Assembly: GCA_934613645.1 (NCBI GenBank)
Contig: CAKTTC010000006.1
Location: 88,497 to 152,496 of the forward strand
Direction: 5' to 3'
Source: an uncultured Opitutales bacterium
Lineage (GTDB): Bacteria > Verrucomicrobiota > Verrucomicrobiia > Opitutales > Intestinicryptomonadaceae
Length of the DNA stretch: 64,000 nt
Below are positions 16,640 through 24,007 of the stretch, piece by piece (positions within the stretch are counted from its first letter, which is position 1; each line of letters opens with the position of its first letter). The position numbers and the translations under genes were made by a program. The notes under the pieces are model-generated. The model saw nothing but the letters and a program-made list of their open reading frames with translations, ran no database searches and had not been told where the DNA came from.

Positions 16640-17881
16640 TTAAAATTCGAATTTAGCCTTTGAAAGTCTTTCACCGATTTCGCGGACGACGAGCTTTTCC
16701 TCCTCCAAAGAATGCGCCTCGAACGTGACGGAGAAGCGCACATACGCGCCCGCGTCGTCCCACGGGACTGTGCTGATGAGGTTTTCCGAAATAGCCCACT
16801 GGGAGAAATCCTCGCCGCTGTTGAACTCTACGCGCGTTCCGTCGGCAAGCGTTGCGCTTTTCGGGGCTTTCACATACAGATAAAAACTCGCCTTCGGCTT
16901 TTTAGGCGAAAAGCCCGCCTGCTTCAAAGCCTCCACAAGCATGTCCATTCTGCGCGAATATTTTTCCGAAATTTTGCGCGGAATTTCGAGGTTGCCCAAC
17001 GCCGCGCACGCCGCGTGCTGGATTGCCAAGAACTGCCCGGAATCGGTATTGTCCTTCACGTCGCCGTAGGCCTTTACAAGAAGCGGATTGCCGCAAACCC
17101 AGCCGATTCTCCAGCCCGTCATATTGTGGCTTTTTGAGAGCGAATGAAGCTCGAGCGCAACGTCCTTTGCGCCCTCCACCTGAAATATGGAAACGGGTTT
17201 GCCCTCGAACACGAGCGAAGAATAAGCGGCGTCGGAAATTATTATTATATGGTTTTTCTTGGCAAATTCTACGAGTTCGCGGAAGAACTCGAGCGTGGCG
17301 GCCGCCCCCGTGGGGTTGTTCGGATAGTTCACAACCATAACTTTTGCCCTGCGGCAGATGTCGGCGGGGATAGAGGACAGGTCGGGCAAAAAGCCGTTCG
17401 CCGCCTCGAGTTTGACGTTGTAGACTTCGCCGCCGAGATACTTTGTGTGCGTCCCGAAAACGGGATACCCCGGAACTGTCATTATCGCCACGTCGCCTTC
17501 GTTTATAAAACAACTCGGCAAAATGCTCAGCGCGGCCTTCGACCCCATCGAGTGGATTACCTCGCACTCGGGGTCGATTTCCACACCGAATACAGACTTC
17601 ATATACGCCGCCGCCGCGCGCTTGAACTCGGCACTGCCGTTGTCGGCATAACCGCGGTTCGAAGGCAGCTTGGCGGCCTCGCACAACGACGCCACAACTT
17701 CGGGGAAAGCCATGTCGTCGGGTTCGCCCACGCCCATATCGATGAGTTTGAGATTGGGGTTTTTCAAAACCGCGGCGCGTTTGGCGCGCTTGATTTTCTC
17801 GAACTTGTATATGTCGGTAGACTTGCCGTAGTTTGAGCCGCCAATTCTGGCGGCGAATGAATCCTGTATGAATGACTGCAT
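16640..17881 (-). CDS. dapL: LL-diaminopimelate aminotransferase
   Basis: A 413-residue class I/II PLP aminotransferase of the DapL type, converting tetrahydrodipicolinate plus glutamate directly to LL-diaminopimelate. Evidence includes DMGVGEPDDMAFPEVV near residue 50, IHSMGSKAALSILP near residue 110, PNNPTGA, and the PLP lysine in LHSLSKSHNMTGWRIGW near residue 250. The start at 17881 gives the usual MQSFIQDSFAARIGGSNYGK N-terminus; an upstream in-frame ATG at 17932 would overlap glnN. It sits in the nitrogen operon behind glnN, which suggests that glutamate-consuming lysine synthesis is tied to nitrogen status. Confidence 0.92.
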   Translation of the reverse strand: MQSFIQDSFAARIGGSNYGKSTDIYKFEKIKRAKRAAVLKNPNLKLIDMGVGEPDDMAFPEVVASLCEAAKLPSNRGYADNGSAEFKRAAAAYMKSVFGVEIDPECEVIHSMGSKAALSILPSCFINEGDVAIMTVPGYPVFGTHTKYLGGEVYNVKLEAANGFLPDLSSIPADICRRAKVMVVNYPNNPTGAAATLEFFRELVEFAKKNHIIIISDAAYSSLVFEGKPVSIFQVEGAKDVALELHSLSKSHNMTGWRIGWVCGNPLLVKAYGDVKDNTDSGQFLAIQHAACAALGNLEIPRKISEKYSRRMDMLVEALKQAGFSPKKPKASFYLYVKAPKSATLADGTRVEFNSGEDFSQWAISENLISTVPWDDAGAYVRFSVTFEAHSLEEEKLVVREIGERLSKAKFEF

Positions 17882-17907
17882 TTTGCGAATCGGTTCTTGT
17901 TTAATTT

Positions 17908-20043
17908 TTAGTATACGAAAAGCATTTCGCAATACTTTGGCATCTGCCAGAGGTCGTTGTCAACCTCTCCTTCGAGCTTGTCGGCGATTTTCCTGAGTTC
18001 GCCCATCGCCGCGATGATTGCGGGATAGTCGCCCTTGGCGATTTTCGCCTCCAAAGCGTCGGCGGCGGCAACGAGAGAATCGACGCGCTCTGCGACGTTC
18101 GCCGCGCATTCTGCAAGTTTCGACTTCTTCTTCGAAACCGCGCGGACAACCTCCAAGCCCTTTCCGAGCTTTTCCAAGTATGCCACGCCCGCGGGAATGA
18201 TGTGCGTGCGCGCAAGCTTCAGAGATAACCCCGCTTCGATTTCAATCTTGCGTTGGTATTCCTCCAAGAACACTTCGTGGCGCGACTTCAGCTCTACCGC
18301 ATTGAACACGCCGTATTTTTCGAAGAGGGCAATGTTTTCCTTCTTGACGAGCGGTTCGATTGCTTCGGGCGTTGTGCGCAAGTTGGGCAGACCGCGGCGT
18401 TGTGCCTCCTTCTTCCATTCGTCGCTGTAGCTGTTGCCGTTGAAGATAACGCGCTTGTGCTTTTTGATGATGGAAGAAAGCAGCTTCTGCAGTTCGGCGT
18501 GGAAGTCGGCACCGCGCGGGAGCTTTTCAAGCGCAGTTGCGATTTCGTCGAACGATTCCGCCACCGCCGTGTTCAGCACAATGTTCGGACTTGCGCAGGA
18601 TTGCGAAGAACCCGCCGCGCGGAATTCGAACTTGTTGCCCGTAAAGGCGAAGGGGCTTGTTCTGTTTCTGTCGGTTGCGTCGCAGGGCAATTCGGGAAGA
18701 ATGTCCGCGCCGATTTTGATGTTTCTGCCGTGCTTGCTCGACTTCGCCTCGCCGCGCTCAATCTGCTCTACAATGTCGGCGAGCTGTTCGCCCAAGAACA
18801 TCGAGATGATTGCAGGCGGTGCTTCGTTCGCGCCCAAGCGGTGGTCGTTGCCCGCGCCCGCCGTTGCGGAGCGCAACAGGTCGGCGTGGCGGTCTACCGC
18901 CTGAATTACCGCGCACAAGGCCGTGAGGAAAATCGCGTTCTGGTGCGGGTCTTTGCCGGGGTTGAGGAGGTTCGTGTCGCCGACGGAAATCGACCAGTTG
19001 TTGTGCTTGCCCGAACCGTTTACGCCCGCAAAGGGCTTTTCGTGGAGCAGGCAGGCGAAGCCGTGTTTGTCGGCAATTCTCTTGAGGGCGTCCATAATGA
19101 GCATATTATGGTCTACCGCCAAGTTGACTTCCTCGAACATCGGGGCTATTTCGAACTGCGCGGGCGCAACTTCGTTGTGGCGCGTTTTGGCGGGAATGCC
19201 GAGTCTCCAAAGCTCCCTGTCAAGCTCGCCCATGAAGGAGAGAATGCGGGGCTTGATTGCGCCGAAATAGTGGTCTTCAAGCTGCTGGTGGCGTTGCGGC
19301 GGCGCGCCGAAGAGCGTTCTGCCCGTCTGCATCAGGTCGGGGCGTTGGACGTAGAACCGCTTGTCGATGAGGAAGTATTCCTGTTCCGCGCCGAGCGTTA
19401 CAACTGCCCTGCCGTCGATTTTTTTGCCGAAGCACTCCAGCAGACGCTTTGCCTGTTCGCCCAAAACCTGCATAGAGCGCAAAAGCGGCGTCTTTTTGTC
19501 GAGCACTTCGCCCGTGTATGAGCAGAACGCAGTGGGAATGTAGAGGGTTGCAACGCCGTTTGCGCGCTTGATGAACGCGGGGGAAGTCGGATCCCAAGCG
19601 GTGTAGCCGCGGGCTTCGGCGGTGGAACGCAAGCCGCCCGAGGGGAAGCTCGACGCATCGGGTTCGCCCATAATCAGGTTCTTGCCCGAGAAGCGCGCAA
19701 TCACTTCGCCGCCGTCGGCGGGTTCGAGGAACGAGTCGTGCTTTTCGGCACTCGCGCCCGTAAGCGGCATAAACCAGTGCGTGTAGTGGGTCGCGCCCCT
19801 GCTCATAGCCCAGCTTTTCATTGCGTGCGCAACGTCGTCGGCTATTGAGGAATCTATCGCGTTGCCGCTGTTTATTGTTCCGAGAAGTTTCTTGAAGACG
19901 GGCTTGGGCAGGTATTCCGACATCGTCTTGATGTTGAACACGTCGCAGCCGAAGCTTTCCACGAAGTTCTCGCCCTCCGGAACTTCCACAACCCGCGGGG
20001 GGGTTGTGGCTATTTCCGACAATGTGATTTTTCTGATATTCAT
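17908..20043 (-). CDS. glnN: Glutamine synthetase, type III
   Basis: 711 residues, the size of dodecameric GSIII enzymes and far longer than GSI. It makes glutamine from glutamate, ammonia and ATP. Signatures are the GSIII-specific N-terminus with FGCDVFN near residue 31, LGAEQEYFLID near residue 220, TRHNEVAPAQFEIAP near residue 284, HEKPFAGVNGSGKHNNWS near residue 335 and RTSPFAFTGNKFEFRA near residue 465. It is co-directional with amtB (29-base gap) and dapL (26-base gap), within one transcription unit starting at a sigma-54 promoter ahead of glnK. Confidence 0.97.
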   Translation of the reverse strand: MNIRKITLSEIATTPPRVVEVPEGENFVESFGCDVFNIKTMSEYLPKPVFKKLLGTINSGNAIDSSIADDVAHAMKSWAMSRGATHYTHWFMPLTGASAEKHDSFLEPADGGEVIARFSGKNLIMGEPDASSFPSGGLRSTAEARGYTAWDPTSPAFIKRANGVATLYIPTAFCSYTGEVLDKKTPLLRSMQVLGEQAKRLLECFGKKIDGRAVVTLGAEQEYFLIDKRFYVQRPDLMQTGRTLFGAPPQRHQQLEDHYFGAIKPRILSFMGELDRELWRLGIPAKTRHNEVAPAQFEIAPMFEEVNLAVDHNMLIMDALKRIADKHGFACLLHEKPFAGVNGSGKHNNWSISVGDTNLLNPGKDPHQNAIFLTALCAVIQAVDRHADLLRSATAGAGNDHRLGANEAPPAIISMFLGEQLADIVEQIERGEAKSSKHGRNIKIGADILPELPCDATDRNRTSPFAFTGNKFEFRAAGSSQSCASPNIVLNTAVAESFDEIATALEKLPRGADFHAELQKLLSSIIKKHKRVIFNGNSYSDEWKKEAQRRGLPNLRTTPEAIEPLVKKENIALFEKYGVFNAVELKSRHEVFLEEYQRKIEIEAGLSLKLARTHIIPAGVAYLEKLGKGLEVVRAVSKKKSKLAECAANVAERVDSLVAAADALEAKIAKGDYPAIIAAMGELRKIADKLEGEVDNDLWQMPKYCEMLFVY

Positions 20044-20072
20044 AATGTGTCCTTTTATTTGTTAAATTGAAG

Positions 20073-21380
20073 CTATTCGTTGGAGAAGATTTGGAATCCG
20101 TTGTAGGCTTCCATAGCGTGCTCGGAGATGTCCAAGCCCTTGAGTTCGCTTTGCTTGCTTACTCTCAAACCCGAGGTCTTCTTGATTGTGTAGAAGATTG
20201 CAAAGCTTACCGCAACACTCGCAGCACCTACCGCCGCTATGCCTATGATTTGCGGAAGCAGCGCGTGGTCGGGAGAGAAGATTCCCACGGCAAGCGTGCC
20301 CCACACGCCGCAGACCAAGTGGACGGAAAGCGCGCCGACGGGGTCGTCGATTTGGAGTCTGTCAAAGAAGTATACCGCAATTACAACCAGTATGCCCGAG
20401 ATTACGCCGATTAAAACCGAAGCTTGAATCGAAACGCAGTCCGCCGAAGCCGTTATGCCCACAAGACCCGCCAAGCAGCCGTTGAGAACCATTGACAAGT
20501 CTGGCTTGCCTTGTGCGAACCACGATGTGAACATCGCCGCCATAAGTCCCGCAGCCGCCGACAACGCAGTCGTTGTGAAAACGTATGCAACCATTACGGG
20601 ATCCGCGCTGAAAACGCTTGCACCGTTGAATCCGAACCAACCGAACCAGAGCAGGAATACGCCCAGTGTGGCAAAGCCCAAGTTGCTGCCCATAATCGGA
20701 CGCGCCTTGCCGTCGACATACTTGCCGATTCTCGGGCCGACCAAAATAGCTCCTACCAAAGCAGCCCAGCCGCCTACGGAGTGGACGAATGTAGAACCCG
20801 CCAAGTCGTAGAATCCGAGGCTCGACAACCAGCCGCCGCCCCAGCCCCAAGAGCCGATAATCGTGTAGCCGACAGTCGCGTAGATTATTGCGAAAATCAA
20901 ATACGCACTAAACTTGATTCTCTCGGCAACCGCGCCCGAAACGATTGTAACGCTCGTGGCGGCAAACATGCCCTGAAAGATGAAGTCGGTCCAGTAGCCG
21001 TAGTTGCCTCCGTTGTAGGCTATCGCGCCCGCCGCGCCCTCGGGACTTGCAACCCCGAACGACGGCAGCGCAAGAACGCCGTTTATAAGCCAGTTGTCGT
21101 GCGGATACATCAGCGTGAAGCCGATTACAACGTAGGTCAGCAAACCTATCGCCACTGTCACGACATTCTTGGTGAGAATGTTTACGCTGTTTTTTGCGCG
21201 GCAAAGCCCCGTTTCAACCAGCGCGAACCCCGGGTGCATCGAGAAGACGAGAATCGCTCCCAAAAGTATCCAGAGGTTGTTAATCGTGAACATTTCCGCC
21301 GAAACCTTCGGTTCTTCGGTAGCGGCGCAAAGCGTGCCCGCCGCCAAAAGCGAAAATGCCGTTAAAATTGCCTTGTTCAT
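20073..21380 (-). CDS. amtB: Ammonium transporter
   Basis: 435 residues of the Amt/Rh family, an inner-membrane channel for ammonium. A cleavable N-terminal signal peptide (ending TLCA) precedes about eleven hydrophobic helices. The twin pore histidines are visible in STFVHSVGGWAALVGA and VGALSVHLVCGVWGT, and the conserved GNYGYWTDFIFQGMFAATS and GWFGFNGAS segments are present. It lies 30 bases after glnK, the usual pairing in which PII blocks the channel when nitrogen is ample. Confidence 0.97.
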   Translation of the reverse strand: MNKAILTAFSLLAAGTLCAATEEPKVSAEMFTINNLWILLGAILVFSMHPGFALVETGLCRAKNSVNILTKNVVTVAIGLLTYVVIGFTLMYPHDNWLINGVLALPSFGVASPEGAAGAIAYNGGNYGYWTDFIFQGMFAATSVTIVSGAVAERIKFSAYLIFAIIYATVGYTIIGSWGWGGGWLSSLGFYDLAGSTFVHSVGGWAALVGAILVGPRIGKYVDGKARPIMGSNLGFATLGVFLLWFGWFGFNGASVFSADPVMVAYVFTTTALSAAAGLMAAMFTSWFAQGKPDLSMVLNGCLAGLVGITASADCVSIQASVLIGVISGILVVIAVYFFDRLQIDDPVGALSVHLVCGVWGTLAVGIFSPDHALLPQIIGIAAVGAASVAVSFAIFYTIKKTSGLRVSKQSELKGLDISEHAMEAYNGFQIFSNE

Positions 21381-21410
21381 TGTATTAGTCTTTCAAATTG
21401 TTTGCGTTGT

Positions 21411-21752
21411 TTAACCTATTGCCTCGGGACCCGTCTCGCCCGTGCGGACGCGTATGCACTGTTCGATGTTGAGGACGAAAATTTTTCCGTCGCCGATGTG
21501 GTCGGTTTTCGCCCCTTTGATAATCGCGGAGATTGTGGGTTCGAGAAATTCGTCGTTTACGGCGATTTCAAGGCGAACCTTTTTGAGCAGGTTCACTTCC
21601 CTTTCGTTTCCGCGATACTTTTCGCTATAGCCCTTTTGCCTTCCGCAACCGAGCACGTTGGTGACCGATAATCTGAATATTTCGCTCTTGAAGAGTTCTT
21701 GCTTTACGTCTCCAAGCTGTTCAGGCTTTATGTATGCAATAACTAATTTCAT
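21411..21752 (-). CDS. glnK: PII nitrogen regulatory protein without the modifiable tyrosine
   Basis: 113 residues, the standard PII length. PII trimers sense ATP/ADP and 2-oxoglutarate and control AmtB and nitrogen enzymes. Conserved parts are GCGRQKGYSEKYRG at the start of the T-loop and KTDHIGDGKIFV near residue 82. In enteric PII the uridylylated Tyr51 follows as GAEYMVDF; here the T-loop reads GNEREVNLL, with Arg at position 51. Uridylylation at Tyr51 is therefore impossible and signalling would rest on effector binding or another modification. The gene is first in the operon, behind a sigma-54 promoter at 21782-21797. Confidence 0.95.
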   Translation of the reverse strand: MKLVIAYIKPEQLGDVKQELFKSEIFRLSVTNVLGCGRQKGYSEKYRGNEREVNLLKKVRLEIAVNDEFLEPTISAIIKGAKTDHIGDGKIFVLNIEQCIRVRTGETGPEAIG

Positions 21753-21781
21753 AATTATTTTGGGTTAGGTGCAAACAAGTA

Positions 21782-21797
21782 AGCATATTCCGTGCCA
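21782..21797 (-). promoter_or_regulatory. Sigma-54 promoter of the glnK operon
   Basis: On the minus strand TGGCACGGAATATGCT has the invariant GG-N10-GC spacing and matches the TGGCAC(N5)TTGC consensus except for one base. The predicted start near 21771 gives a leader of about 19 bases before glnK. The paired palindromes at 21927-21973 lie roughly 155-200 bases upstream, a normal enhancer distance. Confidence 0.75.
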
Positions 21798-21926
21798 GTT
21801 TTTCAAAAGTCCCTTTTTCGGGCGAAAACCGCCCGCATTTTCCGTCCGTATTATATATACTATATAGGCGAACGCCCCGAACCTACCGCAACGCGCACCG
21901 AACCCGATACACGCGCAACAAAAAAA

Positions 21927-21973
21927 CGACAATTTTGTAGGAACAACAAAAATATCAAACTACAATTTTGTAG
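21927..21973. promoter_or_regulatory. Paired enhancer-like palindromes between glnK and nadE
   Basis: CGACAATTTTGTAG (21927-21940, one mismatch) and CTACAATTTTGTAG (21960-21973) start 33 bases apart, about three helical turns. They lie between two divergent sigma-54 promoters at distances of roughly 155-200 bases from each predicted start. The 371-base region between glnK and nadE contains no gene. Confidence 0.7.
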
Positions 21974-22095
21974 TTTTCGGCAATCCGCCGCCGCACGAAC
22001 GCCCAAAGGCGGTTGCCCCACCGGCGCGCAAAACGGTCTAAATCCCGCTAAAATAGAGCCATTGCCGCCGATTTCGCAAAAACAACTTTTTTGTT

Positions 22096-22111
22096 TGGCA
22101 CAAAAAGTGCT
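22096..22111 (+). promoter_or_regulatory. Sigma-54 promoter of nadE
   Basis: TTGGCACAAAAAGTGCTT contains GG (22097-22098) and GC (22109-22110) separated by exactly ten bases. Sixteen of its bases are nearly identical to the gltB promoter. The predicted start, near 22122, is almost at the nadE ATG (22124), so the message would be nearly leaderless and would lose the AAAGG at 22116-22120. Confidence 0.65.
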
Positions 22112-22123
22112 TATCAAAGGCAT

Positions 22124-23773
22124 ATGAAAATTGGTGTAGCACAGATAAACCCGACTGTCGGCGACATTGACACAAACGTCAAAAAAGCACTCGCTGCGAT
22201 TGGCGAACTTACAAAAAAGGGGGCGGATTTCGCCGTCTTCCCCGAATGCGCAATATCGGGATACCCCATAAAAGACATTGCAACATACAAATTTGTAATA
22301 GAAAAATGCGAAGCGGGAATCCAGAAAATAGCCAAAAAAGCGTCAATCCCCGTTTTGATTGGCTCGCCGCGGCTATGCACGGGGGCAATCGGCGTGCGCA
22401 ATTCGGCATTTTGGATTGAAGACGGTAAAGTCGCGGCAGTCTACGACAAACAACTTCTGCCCAACTACGGCGCGCTCAACGATCCAAGAGTCTTCGACGC
22501 GGGAAATTCTCCGCTGACCGTTCGCGTAAACGACAAAATTGTAGCAATCACAATCTGCGAAGATATTTGGACGCTTCCCGACATCAGAACAGCCTCGCGC
22601 TACGCAAACCACCCTCTCCCGCTTGAACAACTGCGCGGCAAAAACGTCGATTTGCTGCTAAATATTTCAGCCAGTGTATTTTCAGACACGAACGACAACG
22701 TAAGAAAGCGCGGCGCGCTGCTTGAAAACGCCTCAAAATTCGTCGATGCACCCGTGCTTTGGTGCAATCTTGTGGGCGCGTGCGACGACATCGTATTTGC
22801 GGGCGGCAGCTGCTACGTTGACGCGCAAAAAGGCGTCTCAAAGGCGTTGCCCAAGTTCAGGGAATCAATCGATATTATAGACACCGACAAAATTGTAGGC
22901 TTTAATTCGCCCTCCGCCGACTTCAATGGAATAGCCGACATTCACGACGCCATTGTTGCGGCCACGCGCGATTTTGTGTCAAAATGCGGCGCAAAAAAAG
23001 TTGTAGTCGGACTTAGCGGCGGAATTGATTCGGCAGTGGTCGCAGCTCTCGCCGTGGAGGCTTTCGGGCGCGAAAACGTTCTGGGAATTGCAATGCCCTC
23101 AAAATACTCAAGCGCGCACAGCGTAAACGACGCCCGCGCGCTCGCAGACAATCTGAAAATCGGCTTCGAAATTCTGCCGATAGCCGAAATTGTCGCCTCC
23201 GTAGAAAACACGCTTGCGCCGATTTTCAAGGGCTCGCCTGCGGGGGTCGCCGAAGAAAACGCGCAGTCGCGCACGCGCGGGCTTCTGCTTATGGCGGTTT
23301 CGAACAAGTTCGGCGGACTCGTCCTTACAACGGGCAATAAAAGCGAATGCGCCGTGGGCTACTGCACCCTCTACGGCGACACAAACGGCGCATACGCGCC
23401 CATTTGCGATGTCTACAAAACAGACGTTTACAAACTCGCCCGCCACATAAACCGCAACGGCGAAATCATTCCGCAAAACACCATTTCCAAGCCGCCCTCA
23501 GCGGAACTGCGCCCCGACCAAAAAGACCAAGACACCCTCCCGCCCTACGATATTCTCGACGCCATTTTGCGCCTGCATTTGGATTTGCGCTTTTCACCCT
23601 CCCAAATAGTAAAAGCGGGATTCGACAAAAATGTAGCTGAAGACGTTCTGCGGAAAGTAGCCCGCGCCGAGTTTAAACGCTCGCAGTATCCGATTGGCCC
23701 GAAGCTCTCCGAAACGCGCTTTTCAACCGACCGCCAAATTCCAGTGTCGCGCTCGACGGCACTGCTTGTTTAA
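22124..23773 (+). CDS. nadE: Glutamine-dependent NAD+ synthetase
   Basis: 549 residues with an N-terminal CN-hydrolase glutaminase and a C-terminal synthetase. It amidates nicotinic acid adenine dinucleotide to NAD+ using glutamine. The glutaminase triad is intact: Glu in FPECAISGYP near residue 45, Lys in YDKQLLPNYG near residue 112 and Cys in ITICEDIW near residue 148. The synthetase PP-loop VVGLSGGIDSA is near residue 290, and TTGNKSE and PPSAELRPDQ follow. The start MKIGVAQINP fits the family. It is placed between the glutamine synthetase operon and glutamate synthase under a sigma-54 promoter, an unusual location that suggests nitrogen control. Confidence 0.95.
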   Translation: MKIGVAQINPTVGDIDTNVKKALAAIGELTKKGADFAVFPECAISGYPIKDIATYKFVIEKCEAGIQKIAKKASIPVLIGSPRLCTGAIGVRNSAFWIEDGKVAAVYDKQLLPNYGALNDPRVFDAGNSPLTVRVNDKIVAITICEDIWTLPDIRTASRYANHPLPLEQLRGKNVDLLLNISASVFSDTNDNVRKRGALLENASKFVDAPVLWCNLVGACDDIVFAGGSCYVDAQKGVSKALPKFRESIDIIDTDKIVGFNSPSADFNGIADIHDAIVAATRDFVSKCGAKKVVVGLSGGIDSAVVAALAVEAFGRENVLGIAMPSKYSSAHSVNDARALADNLKIGFEILPIAEIVASVENTLAPIFKGSPAGVAEENAQSRTRGLLLMAVSNKFGGLVLTTGNKSECAVGYCTLYGDTNGAYAPICDVYKTDVYKLARHINRNGEIIPQNTISKPPSAELRPDQKDQDTLPPYDILDAILRLHLDLRFSPSQIVKAGFDKNVAEDVLRKVARAEFKRSQYPIGPKLSETRFSTDRQIPVSRSTALLV

Positions 23774-23810
23774 AGAAACATTTTGGTTGTTTCAACAATA
23801 TCGTAGTTGC

Positions 23811-23856
23811 CTACAATTTTGTAGTTTCAACATTTTTGTTTGCTACAATTTTGTAG
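23811..23856. promoter_or_regulatory. Paired enhancer-like palindromes upstream of gltB
   Basis: Two exact copies of CTACAATTTTGTAG (23811-23824 and 23843-23856) start 32 bases apart and share the following TTTC. A degenerate third copy ends at 23806. They lie about 135-180 bases before the predicted gltB transcription start, as expected of sites for a sigma-54 activator. Confidence 0.75.
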
Positions 23857-23964
23857 TTTCGCACAAGCGGCGTTTTCGGCAAAATGTGCACACGCGCAAA
23901 AGCGAACTCCGCAACAAATTGATTTTCAACTTACTTCAACTAAAAATACAATTTTGGCAAAAAG

Positions 23965-23980
23965 TGGCACAAAAAATGCT
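23965..23980 (+). promoter_or_regulatory. Sigma-54 promoter of gltB
   Basis: GTGGCACAAAAAATGCTTAT carries GG (23966-23967) and GC (23978-23979) ten bases apart. It matches the nadE promoter at all but one base over TGGCAC...TGCTTAT. The predicted start near 23991 gives a leader of about 17 bases. Confidence 0.75.
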
Positions 23981-24007
23981 TATTTTGTAGCAAACACTAA
24001 AAAAATT

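Noticed and set aside
22286..22297. TACAAATTTGTA inside nadE
   Set aside because: It is in coding sequence (Tyr-Lys-Phe-Val codons) about 160 bases inside the gene, so chance is likely.
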